Shown here one piece after another: positions 10,474-22,189 of a stretch of DNA of 64,000 nucleotides. The stretch's first letter is position 1, and each line of letters opens with the position of its first letter. The DNA lies in the NCBI GenBank assembly GCA_026120185.1, contig JANUWF010002059.1, positions 56,001-120,000 on the forward strand, in the 5' to 3' direction. The notes under the pieces are model-generated. The model was not told where the DNA came from, did not search any database, and saw nothing but the letters and a program-made list of their open reading frames with translations. The DNA is from Voacanga thouarsii. Its lineage: Eukaryota > Streptophyta > Magnoliopsida > Gentianales > Apocynaceae. The translations under genes were made by a program, and so were the position numbers.

Positions 10474-12576
10474 AGAATGTGATTTGGAAAAACATTTGCT
10501 TTCATTTGTTGAAAAAAAATAAAAAAGAGGGAGAGACCTTTTGCTGAAAAGAGGGCCAATACGGTAAGTGGCAGAGAAGAACTAAAGAAGCATTACACTC
10601 ACTTGAGGCTATCCCAAGGAAAGAAGGTAAGGAAAAAATGGCAAGAAAAAAATTGTTTAAAAATGATAATGACTATAAGGGGGCCAATACGATGTGTGAA
10701 GAGAAATCCATTCATTTGAGACTATTAATTCCCAAAGCCATAGAAAAAAATGAATAGTGGAGTGTTTTCCTTATTTCACTAACTTGAGTTGTGTAAATTT
10801 TAGTTTATAATGCTAGAATTGGTTGAATGGCTTGACTTGTGTGATTTATGTTATCTATATTTTTGCTTAAGGAGTAAGATGATTTTTGTGTACTAGATAT
10901 AAGATTATTTAACTTAACTTTGATGGCCTTGGGATTGTTTGATTTAATACAAGAGTTTACATGGTTTTGAAAGGGTCGAGCAAATGACGAATTTATGTTC
11001 AAGGTTGGAAGAAAGTTATGCCTTCACTATGGATGAATTTGGTAAGAAAAAATCTACTAAATTATTTTGTCTTGTTCTAAATGCTTAGTGTTTAATTCTT
11101 ATTTTCTTGAGGACAAGCAAAGTTCAAGTGTGGGGGAATTGATAGGAGCTAAAATCGTCGCTATTTTCCTAGTTATTTGAGGTTAATTTGGGATACTTTT
11201 GATGTCATAACTAGGAGTATTCCTTCCTATTTTACATTTTTCTTGTAAAAATTATTTTTGACCAATTTGTGCAGATTTAAGTGGATTTCGGTCAAAAAGT
11301 GAAAGATTCCAGATTGGACCCGTTGCCAAGTCCAGTTAAGGTACCACGTGCCAGGTCTGCTATGGAAAAGCAGCAATTTTGAGAAGAAATAGATTGGACT
11401 CGGCGCAAAGTCTATTCTGATTAACGTAGATTGGTTTCCCTTTTTAGAGCAAATTTTTGCATTTTCAGTTTGATTCTTTTGAGAATTCTTTCAACCACAT
11501 AAAAGAACTCTTGTAGGACTTTTTAGCAATTAGAACTCCTATAAATACAAGAGAATAATATTGTACAAGAGAGTTTTCATAGTTTTCAACTTCAATATAA
11601 TGTCTTTAGAAAACTCCTAGAGAAACACCAAGACTTGGGAGGATCAAGGAGAATTCTTGGAGAAGAAGAGGAAGTTGCTCAAGAAGGTTTCAAGGAAGAA
11701 GAAGAAGGCTTACTTATCTATGAGTGGTTTCATTTTCTCTTTTTTGTAATTTATTGACAATTTGATATTAATATTTTAATTGTCTTTAGAGGATATTCTT
11801 TTAGATTCATGATTTTGTATTGATTCTAATTCTTTGATCAATTTATTGCTATTCTTGGTATTTGATTACTTGAGCATAATATCTTGTTGGATTCATTAGT
11901 TCTCTTCTAATTAACTTGCAAAACGATGTTAGGAAAGAATGGCCAACTAATTAATTCAATACTAGTTATTCTTAACTTACTTGAAAAAGAGGTAAAGGGT
12001 AGAGACTAAGTAATGAAAGATTGGTTGATGATTACTAGAATATAGATTCATTAGCTAATTTCATGCTTATATAGTATATAGGGATTTGTGTATGGATTGA
12101 TTTTAATGCATCTTTTTGGTAAATTGGTTGAGATAGAATATGTTCACTAATTTAATTTGAAGATAGTGATTTCATGGATTGCAAAAGTTGGTCTAATTTA
12201 ATCCTTCATGATACCAAGATAATAATGAATTGAGAAAATTACTAGTCAATCATTATTGTGTATTCATGAATTTCTATCTATTTACATGTCTTTTCCCCTT
12301 GTTCTCACTCATTGATTATCCTTGTGACATTTTTTTGTGACTTGATTTTCCCTAGCATAGTAGGTTATTATTTTATTTACTTCTATTCCTTTATTTTATT
12401 GGCTAAATAATAAAGATTTGGGTAAAGTAAGGTGGGAGCCTAAGTTCTCGTGGATTCGATACTTGATATTCCTTATAATATACGACAGGTATACTTGTCC
12501 GTATGTGTGGTTTTAGTAGTTGGCATTTTAATTAAAACTTGATTAATTGTGTAATTTGTTGGTAATATTTTTTACA
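10474..12576 (+). mobile_element. 3' end of a Tat-like gypsy element with its LTR
   Basis: 10474-11139 is non-coding DNA ending in a polypurine-like stretch, GTGTGGGGGAAT, preceded by TTGAGGACAAGCAAAG. This wording is typical of the 3' end of plant Tat/Ogre-like gypsy elements. The LTR appears to begin TGATAGGAGC at 11140 and end TTTTACA at 12576 (about 1437 bp). It contains a TATAAATACAAG promoter-like box near 11531. No coding domain is left. The left side is cut by copia-1. The right boundary is approximate, and no target duplication could be confirmed. Confidence 0.55.
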
Positions 12577-12589
12577 CTAAAAAACATAA

Positions 12590-13010
12590 ATCATTAGGTT
12601 TCTCAATTAGAGTATTAGAAGGTGGAGTAACGCTTAACTTCTTTTCTAATTTCATCTTACTCGAGACCTTAGTAGATACACTTTCTTCATCCTCAATATA
12701 TCTAACATGAGTACTTATAAGTACATTTTGCTCTTGGGGATGATAAAAGTATCCGCTCTTTGATCCTTTTTGGATACTCTATAAAGTTACAAAATTTTTA
12801 TCTTGAGACTAGCTTACTTCTCTTAGTCAGCACGTAAGTTGGACAACACCATACCTTAAGATAATTCATATTAGGCTTTCATAGTTCATATCTTATAATG
12901 TGTCTTAAGTACTAATTTAAAAGGTACCAAGTTCAGAATATATACTGCGGTTTTTAGAGCATACTCGCCAAGGGAAATAGGTTTCCTTCTTTCTGAGTGT
13001 AACCTTTTGC
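12590..13010 (-). pseudogene. copia-4a: integrase C-terminal/linker fragment
   Basis: By eye this is a diverged second copy of 13335-13745. Both show the order seen in copia-3 near 23900-24250: acidic linker, VLVST-like stretch, then FVGY-like residues. It is full of stops. It sits directly beside the coding fragment 4b, so either a local duplication or two insertions of one family were later deleted together. Confidence 0.6.
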
Positions 13011-14330
13011 AGCTAACCTTATTTAATAGGTTTCCACCTTTCTATTTACACCTCTCTTTCTTTTCTATACCTATTTTCACCCAATAGATTAAATACCTTC
13101 GGATATAGTAACAAGATCCTAGACTTGATTGAGATACATAGATTTAATCTTAGCATCAATTGCTATTTACCATTTATCTGTATTAACATCAGATATAACC
13201 TCATTGTATCTAGTGGGATCTTATTCTTAATGGTTGGAAACTACCTCAAAAGTGTCTCCAATATATATTTTTGGAACCCTAGATATCTTTCCACTGTGAC
13301 ATGGCTCAATCTGTATAGGAATATCTAATTGTATCTTTTCTAGTTCCTTAACTAGGGTACTAGAAGTTGATGTATTCTTGAACTTCTCTTCCAATTCCAG
13401 CTTACTTGATACCTTGCTAGACACATTTTGTTCATCCTCCAAGTATTTAGTATGAGTACTAACAAGTACTTTTTGCTGTTGGAGATGATAAAAATCTCCA
13501 CCCTTGTTCCTTTTGGATACCTTACAAAATAGCATAGTTCTTACCTTGGGTCTAGCTTATTTCCTTTAGCCAGTACATTATCTAGACAACCCCATACCTT
13601 TAGATAATTCATATTGGACTTTCATCCAGTACACATCTCATAAAGTGTCTTAGTTACTGACTTAGAAGGTATCAAGTTCAAAATATATGTTATTATTTCT
13701 AGAACATTTTCCTAAAAAGAAATAGAAAGAGTTATATGACTTATCATGCTTCTAACCATTTTCATCAACGTTCTATTTCTTCTCTCACGTACTCCATTCT
13801 ATTGGGGAGTCCCAGATATAGTTAATTGAGATACTATTCCCTGATGTATCAAGTAGTCCTTAAATTCACCAAGGAGGTGCTCTCCACGACAATCCGATCT
13901 TAGCTTCTTGGTTAGTTTACATATTTAACACTCCAGTTTAGCCTTAAACTCCTTATATTTATCAAAGAAGTCAGACTTGTGCCTCATCCAATAAATGTAA
14001 TGAAAATGTGTATGATCATTTGTTAACAATGAAGTATTCATATCCTCCTCTAGTAAGTGTAGACATAGGATCACAAATATCAATATTAACTAACTCGAAG
14101 TATTTTCTTGGCCCTTTTCACCTTTTAATTAAAGGACCTTTTGGTTATTTCACAAATAAGACAAAATTCATACTGAAGCCATTCCACAAATTTTAATGAG
14201 TCCAAAGACCCATTTTAGATTAAACTTTGGATCCAATTAGGATTTAGATATCCCAATCTTAAGTGCCATATATAAGTAATTTGACGTAGCCTTTCTCATC
14301 TTATTATTAGGTTCCTTTTGAGTACTATTT
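13011..14330 (-). pseudogene. copia-4b: integrase and linker, broken
   Basis: The open part at 13227-13535 reads KVLVSTHTKYLEDEQ, then LELEEKF, then a basic HSGKISRVPKIY segment. These match the copia-3 pieces KVLVSTNVRYLEDDQ, LELEEKL and RSGRVSRVPDRW in order. The integrase core lies at 13700-14320, and a short reverse transcriptase start (near 13020-13120) follows at lower coordinates. Multiple frameshifts make it a relic. The rest of reverse transcriptase and RNase H is missing. Confidence 0.75.
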
Positions 14331-15545
14331 ACTTGACGACTTATAGGATTAATATAAAAAAGATTGCCATACATAGTTTCAAAACAAATAACATTTCAGA
14401 ATACTAGAATGGAAAGAAACATAATATCCTTGATTAATCACTCTTGAAACTAAAATCAAATTTTATTTAAAAATAGAAACATATAAAATATCTATTAATA
14501 CTAAATCATATTACAATCAAATAAAAGCTCTAAGTCTCCCACTACTTTGGCCCAAACTTGTTCTCTATTGCCAACTCAAAGTCAATGCTCTCCTCTTGTG
14601 AGTCTATTTATCTTGTTGAACCCCTACAAGAAAGTATAGATATAGTTAATGGCTCCAGAATCTACAATCCAAGTGGATAATGATCTAACCATTAAAATAA
14701 ACTCTAAATAAAGAGCAATACCTGAGGAGTATTTAGCCAAGAAGTCTGGATATTCTTTCTTAAAATGCCCTTTCTTGCCACACTTTAAACATATCCTCTT
14801 GGGCTTTGAGTTTCTCTTGGACGGACCAGGCTTAGACTGCTTAGGCTGGGCCCCTACATTATTTTGGACCTTCTTCTGCTCAAACTTCTTGGGCTGAGTC
14901 CTAGTTCTAGAAGATGAACCAAAATGTGTAAGCAAAACTTTTGACACAAGCTTCGTGATTTTCTTAGTAGACTACAGTTTTTTTATCAGCTTATTCAAAG
15001 ACATACTCAACTTATTTATGTTATAGTTTAACTTGAACTAAGAGTACAAATTTGAAAAAGTCTCAAGAACCATGTCAATTTAACTCTCAAGATGGATTGT
15101 TGCCCCTAGGACCTCCGTTACCTCGAAGTGACCAATCATCTTAAGCATATACTTGTGAATCGATGCCCACTCAGCCATCCTAGTGTTCATGATTGCCTTA
15201 AGAGCTTCCTGCCTTACGGGTCAGCTCTTGTTGGCAAATATGGTGTGCAACAATATATCAATATCATACACAATAGGCATATTCCCATGCTTAGACTGAA
15301 GAATATACGACATGGAAAGCAACATATAGCATCTTGCCATTTTATCGACTTTCTTCCATGCCTTTTTAGTCTTATAATCTTGGTCCATAGAATTTTCCCC
15401 GATTTCAAGATAGGGGTCGGTTAGAACATACTAATACTCCTCAACAATGAGTACCATGTTCAGATTCCTTTTCCAATCCACATTATTTGGTCCAGTTAAC
15501 CTATTCTTCTTTAGAATAATAGACAAAAGACTAAAAGTAGACATT
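14331..15545 (-). pseudogene. copia-4b: gag, zinc knuckle and protease start, broken
   Basis: The likely start is the ATG near 15543 (MSTFSLLSIILKKNRL), which aligns with copia-3 MGDSFSPLAVILRKNKL at 26058. The zinc knuckle in 14624-14947 reads CLKCGKKGHFKKEY, where the last cysteine of C-x2-C-x4-H-x4-C has become Y. The protease active-site triad region WIVDSGA is intact by sequence, unlike copia-3 (DSRA). The gag body between is broken by stops. Confidence 0.75.
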
Positions 15546-17220
15546 TTTATTAATAAAAAAAAAACTTCATTCAAAAAATATTTGTTTTGAAAAAAACACA
15601 TAAAAATGCACATTTAAATATCATATTAGATCCATGAAATGGTTTGCCTATTAAAACCATTATTAAAAATATGAAAATGTTGGCTGTTAGAAAAATTGAT
15701 AGAGCTTCGTAAGAAGGTTAATAATTTTTAAGTTAAGTGTACAACCATCCTTAATTAAAACTTCCTTAATAGGTAATGATCTAGAAATTATCTATCGATA
15801 GAATAGCCACTACTCTCATTCCTTATAGATAATATAATGTTAATGCCTCCAATATAGGCTACCTAATACTAAAATATATCGTATGTATTAATTATAATTC
15901 CTCCATTAGTTCTAGATGCTCGTGGAAATCCATCATATAATGACACGAGAATAACCACAATCTCTAATAGAAATCCGTGATGGAAGTCATGGGGCCATTG
16001 GAACCCCTCTTCCACTTAATGTTTTAAGAAAAATAGGTTTTTGAAAATTATTTTTCTTAAAATATATATTTTTTTCATTAAATTTAGTCAAAATCCAAAA
16101 ATTCAACAATTATTCTCTATATCAAGGATAATACCCTTTAAGAGAGTAAACTCTAAATTTTTATTTTTACTATTTAATTTAAAACCATTGATACAAACTA
16201 AATTTAAAATGCTTAAATTCAGATTATTCTCCATGTTAAGGATAAAACCCATTGGAAGAATGAATCATGAATTTTATTTTAAATTTCTAAGTTCCATTTT
16301 AAAATGTTTTTCTTCACTATTTTATTTGGAGAAAAATACAATTCTAAAAAACTTGTGCATTTGATTACAAAATTAAATAAAATAGTCATGCTACTAAAAA
16401 TAAACTTTTTACATCCTATTTCTACCCTTTAATTCTTATGTAACAAAATAATAGATTAAACATTATAAAAATAAATTAAAATAATTATGTTTGATCCTAA
16501 AATGGTTCCTCCTTTACTAACCATTTTTCATCCATGAGAAATAAAGCATTGCAAGAAAATAACCTCGTATGATATTGGACCCAAAAGAAAAGAAAATTAC
16601 AAGGAACAAGGAAATACAATGGTTTTCAGATGCTTAAACTGGAAACCCAAACTATGACTTGAACCAAACAATTCCAGGACTAAGTTGGTCCTTACTTACA
16701 TAAAACCAGTGGCAAGCTATTTCATTGATTCACATAGCAGGTCCTTGGCTTGAAGAAGCCATGGATCGGCTTCTTGTTACTCAAAACGGTCACTACTTTA
16801 TTTATCCATAGGGCCGACTTTGCCTTTTTTTTTTTCTTTTCTTTAGTCCTGGACTGGCTACAATGAATACAAATTATCAAGAAGTTGGTCCATAGATTTC
16901 CAAGCCATGGACCGACTTTATTTTTGTTCTCTCCTAGCTAGCGACCATCTTGGTTCCTTCTCGGGCTGGCTTTGTTCTTTTCTACAAAGCTGCTGACCGG
17001 CTTTTGCAAACCGGTCACTGTTTGTCCCTTGAAGCTATTGTTTCTCCGATGTCTTTCCCCTATTTTTCCTCCATTCCATTTACTTCATTCTTTCCATTGG
17101 ATTTTAGTGTATTGAATTTACATATGATACCAATTGCCTATACCTTTCAAAATAAGGCATACACAAGTTCTACGGTAAAGCGAATAACAATGGATACGGG
17201 TGTCTATGCCTCACATGCGA
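15546..17220 (-). other. copia-4b 5' leader, no gene
   Basis: Non-coding. The part at 16560-16600 matches the copia-3 leader near 27120-27160 (GTATG, then TGGGACCCAAAA-like wording), so this is the same leader type. The 16740-17010 stretch is richer in G and C, with several CCATGGA and GGCTTC-type words, at the place where copia-3 carries its GC-rich island. The outer boundary is uncertain. Confidence 0.5.
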
Positions 17221-17890
17221 TGCATACTAATCGGGATAAAATGTACCTATATATTTTTAGTCATTTGAGATGAATTTGAGTTGTTCTTGTGGATAATAGT
17301 TATATAATTTTTTTATTTTGAGAAGCTAAGATTTTCTTGATTATAGGAAGGTTTTTCCTAGATTTTGGGTAAAAATTGTAGAAAAAGAAACTGAAATGGA
17401 CCTAGACCTATTCTAGTATTGAACCAGTGCCGGCTCTAAGAAGGTGAACTGGTCATGGCTAAAAACCTAAAAAATAGGGCAAAATAGGGCAAACACTGGA
17501 TGAGAACAGAGCTGAGCTAGTGCTGGCTCAGTAAAGTTGAAACGGTATTGGCCCAAATCGGGTTAGAGGTAGTGAAGAATCCTTCTTGAGTAAGAATTCA
17601 GAAATTAGCTTGTAGATCTTTTGGAAATTGACTTATAGATGGACCAGGACATTTTGGGATGATTTGTAGTGGCCACAAACATCTATTTAAGCATGGAAAA
17701 GCATGAAGAATAGATGAATTCAAGGAGCTACATTAGAGATTAATTATTCAAGGAAGAAATCATCAATTAAGAAGTATTGCTTTTTGAGAAGTTTTCATTA
17801 AGAGTAGAAGGGCTTGTCATTATCATTACATAATTGTTTAATTCTTAATTAAATTATATTATAAATTTACGTACAGTAGAAGAAATTATA
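17221..17890 (+). other. LTR-like DNA of uncertain origin
   Basis: It resembles the start of the Tat-like LTR at 11140 in wording (an AAAAT...CTATATTTTTAGTCATTTGAG block) and has a TATTTAAGCATGG promoter-like box near 17686. No polypurine tract, primer site or target duplication was found. From 17609 rightwards this DNA is copied at 28836 onwards. Confidence 0.25.
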
Positions 17891-19231
17891 TTATTTTATC
17901 AAAAGTCCGCGATGATCCATTGGATATTAGATCTATATGGTGACACATAAGTACTCTTTAAATAAAATAAAATAATTTCTATTTTGATATTTATTTATTA
18001 CATATTATAATAAATTGAAATTATATGCCATAGTTTCACACATCAATCAGCATGTGCACATGTCATCGCCTCTATATTTAGGAAGTGATTTTCTGGCCCA
18101 TAACACTCCATTCGAAACATCCTACCAGATATATTAGATATATTGTTTGCAAATTTTTATGTAAGTGATTAAATATAAAGTATCATTTACATTAGTGTTC
18201 AATTACCATATATTGCATTCCATTATATTTAAATTTATTTTTATGATTAAATATCAAAGACACTTTAGATGGGATTCACAGCATGATAGACACATTCGTA
18301 GGGCATAGGAGTCCAGGTATGCTAAGCGGCTAACTGACACTCTATTCAATATCTACAGGTGTGGGAGAAGGCCAGCTTGGATAGTTGAGATAGTTAACGA
18401 TTAGTTTATGCAACATTGGAGGTCTAAAGGTTTTCTGGAACAATCTAGACATGCTAGGGAGACTCAAAGCGTTATGGCTTATGCTAATCACACTATAGTA
18501 GAGGCTCAATTTCGTTCCTAAAGCATGAGGCCAAGATGGTAAAATGACTTTTTAATTTATACATATATCTAAATCTACATATTATTTTTGATTATATGAT
18601 ATTCTATTAAACTTTACATTTACATACAGTGCCATGAGATAGGAGAGGATTTTTCTCATTCCAAGGTGTAGAGGCGTTGTTATGAGCACTAGCATCCTGG
18701 GCCTAAAAAATGCCAATTCAAAGACACTAGAGCTCAGCACACATGGGTATGTTCTACGTATAAAGTTAATCTATTTATTTTAATCTTTTATATACAATTA
18801 TTTTAACATAATTCTACCAAAAAAATTTCACAATCGATTTAAAGAATTGCTGTCACAAGCTTCACAACAGAGCTCTACTAATGGAGGGGTGGTGCAGGAT
18901 GAGAGGTTGTTACCTGTGCATGCTACTGGTGACTTCAAAAAGGGCCAAGTCTATAGGTTAGGTGTTGAGTCTTCTCGCATCTGACCAAAGTATACTCGTA
19001 GTAGAAATCACCATGGTGAGCTTGGAGTGAGCAATCTTAGGTTGTGATGTAAAGAAGTTAGACAATGTTGTATAGAGATTACAAGAGAAAGACTAATATA
19101 TTGCTTGCACACATTCATAGAGGGTATGCCTTAGCATGTCACATTTTAGCTACCACTAGCACCACTACCAATACCAACACTAACACAACCAAGTGATTAT
19201 GATGGTGATATCGAGAGATGATTCGGCTAAT
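17890..19231 (+). mobile_element. CACTA (En/Spm-like) transposon, left part
   Basis: It holds a decayed plant CACTA-associated gene (18359-18984). The element continues after LTR-A at 36122-36794, where its right terminus is visible. Its left terminus was not found: the expected CACTATAAGG-type end is absent upstream, so the left part is truncated or hidden in the uncertain DNA before 17890. The start given here is approximate. Confidence 0.65.
18359..18984 (+). pseudogene. PTTA-family protein of CACTA transposon, decayed, exons split
   Basis: Three blocks on the plus strand look like exons divided by GT...AG introns. Block 18359-18540 reads RPAWIVEIVND, then MQHWRSKGFLEQS, and, after a frame change, HYSRGSISFLKHEAKM. 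Block 18629-18747 reads HEIGEDFSHSK and QHPGPKKCQFKDTRAQHTW with stops. Block 18827-18984 reads RFKELLSQASQ, then DERLLPVHATGDFKKGQVYRLGVESS split by no stop until TGA at 18982. The order W-S-x-x-F, then H-x-x-GSISF, then the KKGxVYxLG signature is that of the plant transposase family often called PTTA/En-Spm, which accompanies TNP2-type transposases. No TNP2 catalytic domain is present. The gene is copied at about 29586-30211. Confidence 0.75.
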
Positions 19232-20109
19232 TGTAACACCCTACCATTCCATAGCGTAGCGAGCTTCACTTTTTGTTCAAACTATTTTTTAGTAAATACA
19301 AGAAAATACATGGAGTCTGTCTCCTGATACCATATTTAAAGTACAATAGATCTAAAATATAGCATATGCCTCTGGAGTTTACCGCGCTTCCGTTGCGCCT
19401 CTTATTCCTGGAGTTTTTAGGAAGAAATAACACACATATCAGTGGAAATCACTCAGCGGGTCCTGTTTGTACAAGTGTTTTATTTAATCAAATAGACAAA
19501 AAGTATAATTAGTTTTATTTCATAAAACCATTGTGGGAAAGCATTGTATTTTTCACTGAAAATAGTTTCACTACTCACTAGAAGAAAGCCTTCCCTGAGA
19601 ATTATTTAAAATCTCAGGCACATTTGGAAAGTCAAACTTTATTAAGATCAATGCCCCATATCTTGGCCGTATTTGAAAAACCACGATTTATAAGATCACT
19701 ACCCCATATTTTAATAAATGCAAGGCTTCCTTGTCAATAAAAGGTCGACCTACGTACAAAATATACAAGGCTTTGCCTTCGATATCACAGTCTTGTTGTG
19801 CTAAGGAACGAGCCTAAGCAATCCACTATCCTTTGTCGGAGAGGTAAGATTATCGTCACAATCTATCGGAATTTGTACCAATTCTTTTTACTTGCTGTAG
19901 TATGGGTCCCCACTCCATACTCCCTTCCCTACGAGGTTGACAAGGATTGATCCCGGATTCGGTGTGCCACCAAGGATCTACCAATCAATGGGTGCTTATG
20001 CATTGCGACGGTACAAGCTGGGGAACCAGCTAATTCCAATGTCCTATCACCTCGTTTAGAGTAAGGCAATCCCCATAACTTGAATCGGGTTACTTGAGGT
20101 CATCCATCT
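19232..20109 (-). repeat. LTR-A, inner (3') part, gypsy family, minus strand
   Basis: It begins TGTAACACCC at 19232, which read on the minus strand is the LTR end GGGTGTTACA, the same ending as the gypsy-C LTR at 53390. It is cut at 20109 by copia-3 and resumes at 33174. The 5 bp before it, CTAAT (19227-19231), compares with CTGAT after the far end (36122-36126), one mismatch, so LTR-A looks like a solo LTR of about 3.8 kb inserted in the CACTA element. Confidence 0.8.
20105..20109. repeat. Target-site duplication of copia-3, left copy
   Basis: CATCT here and CATCT at 33169-33173, directly outside the TG...CA ends of copia-3. This fixes both boundaries and shows that the rearrangement in the right LTR is internal. 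Confidence 0.95.
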
Positions 20110-22167
20110 TGAAGGCAAGGAAAAACAAGGGAGCATGCTTCACGGGAAAAAAAACAGAGAGGAAAAAAAACACAGGCCTTAATGGCCGCACGGAAGTGTT
20201 AAGATCATACCTTTGCGCGCTTTAAACCTACTAGGTTGAGTAGGAGTGGATTAAACGACAGGAATAGCTTCGTCTTGCCCACATGAAGAAGCTTCTAGTT
20301 GATAACCCGCTAGCCTCCTACTTCTCCTTGTTTGCATGAATGCCAAGCTTTTCAGCTCTCAGAATATGCCACTACCCAACTTCTAGTTGGTGAACACAAC
20401 AGTGAAGAAGAATGGTCTTAAATCTCCTTGGTTCTCTTGCTATTAGTTAGCAAAAAAACAAGAACAAGAGGCTGCACAAAACTCACGAAAGAGAGAGCTT
20501 TTGTCAACAGAGAGACCTCTGGGAGTCCTACGTGAGGCTAGAGAGAAAAGTTAAGGAAAATTAGGGTTTTCTATCTACCAGAGTCTTGTTTTGTTGTTAG
20601 CCAAAACTAGGTCTCCAATATCTGATAAATATATCCCCAGGATATCATATTTCAAACACCCGGATATTATCCTGATAATAAGTTTCGCTTAACCCTAAAC
20701 TCATCTAAACTGTATCTGAAAAAAATCCTACAGTCCAAGCTATTGGGCCGAAATAATATTTATTATTTTTCTTGGACCCAAAAGGCCGAACATAATAAAC
20801 ATTAATTATTTATTTTCTGGGCTTATAGAAATAACCCAATAAATAATTAATGAGCGCAAATGAACCAACATAATTAATCTTTAATTATTTATTTCCTGGG
20901 CTTATATAAATAACCCAATAAATAATTAATCATTAATTATTTCCCCTTAGTTTAAGCCCAGGTTAATTTCCTAATTATTCAAACTGGACCTAGGCCCTAA
21001 ATAATTAATTAACCAAATAAACCAGAAAATTAATTTCTCTCAACTCCTAATTTTATTTTATTTTATTTATTTATTTTATTCAAGTCTAACAATAAATTAA
21101 ACATCCTGAATAAAATAAAATAAAATAAAATCCTCTTGAATTAAGATCAATTCCTCAATCCAAAATTAATCAGGACTTATGGGCTATTCCGAGGACCAAA
21201 AAAACACATCGCATTGGCTGCTAAAATGACCAAAATACCCCTGCTATAAAAATAGCTGTATTTTACATTTTAAATATTTCCTAATATCACCATAAGGAAA
21301 TATTGACCACAAGGACAATGCTACTGCATTAGCAAAGTCTCTGACCGATAGGTGAAATGACTAAAATACCTCTCTACACATCGTCGTATATTTAGTGAGG
21401 AAGAAGTGTACTAACACCCCTATAAATAACATCCTCCATCCTTAGGCTTCTAGTCCAATGATCCACGACATCCTGGAGTGTTTCCGCTTTCCAAGGGAGC
21501 TACCCTAAAGAAAACATCCGAGTCATGTTTCCCAGGACCCTGGACATTTTAGACCATTCGGACAACCACAAGGGACGATATAATGTAGAAACTATCTTGT
21601 ACAAGTCTATCTTAACTAACTAATCACATATACCCAATACATAAGTATATTGGTTCTACTATAGAACCTCAACTATAGCATATCAAAGCATATACTTCTA
21701 ATTTCGTCAGACCACCAACTCATACTCAAGTAGTAGAGCATTAGTCCACGCTGTAGCGGTAGTAGTCTAAGTTTCTATCATATAATACTTTTAGAAACCA
21801 CTACTACAGGTCCTGTCCTACGTATTCGTAATACGCTTATGTCATGAAGTGAGTGAACTACTCACTGGCTAAAGGTAAGCCATTCCCCATTTGGAATTCA
21901 TAACATAATAACCTAAACATGATGAAATTCCCATTCTCATCAGGTTAAGAACAAATGTTTATGTGTTAAATAACCCATGATCAATACCTCACTGTGAAAG
22001 ACCACCATTCACATGTATCACTTATTTAAACACAATGGATCTGTTCCAAACGAAAATTGTGCACAAACAAAAAATATATTCACAAAAAAATTTTGAAAAT
22101 AAATTTTTTTATTAAAATATTCGATTTTTCATCAGAAACCTAATCTAAGTGGGCATACAATCCAACA
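20110..22167 (-). repeat. 3' LTR of copia-3, complete
   Basis: 2058 bp, from TGAAGGCAAGG at 20110 to CCAACA at 22167. It matches the two pieces of the right-hand LTR. Around 20750-21130 it is very AT-rich, with ATTAATTATTTATT-type words and a TTTTA simple repeat near 21050-21080. Confidence 0.93.
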
Positions 22168-22182
22168 ATCTCCCACTTGCAC
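22168..22182 (-). promoter_or_regulatory. Polypurine tract of copia-3
   Basis: The minus strand reads GTGCAAGTGGGAGAT directly before the 3' LTR start TGTTGGATTG. Confidence 0.8.
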
Positions 22183-22189
22183 TCTAAGA

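Larger units (their letters stand above)
17609..19900. repeat. Source copy of a 2.3 kb segmental duplication
   Basis: This stretch reappears at 28836-31128 with few differences (about 99% by eye). It spans the LTR-like DNA, the CACTA coding remnant, the CACTA/LTR-A junction at 19231-19232 and the first 669 bp of LTR-A. The left end shares AAATTA with the acceptor site in the copia-3 LTR. Confidence 0.95.
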
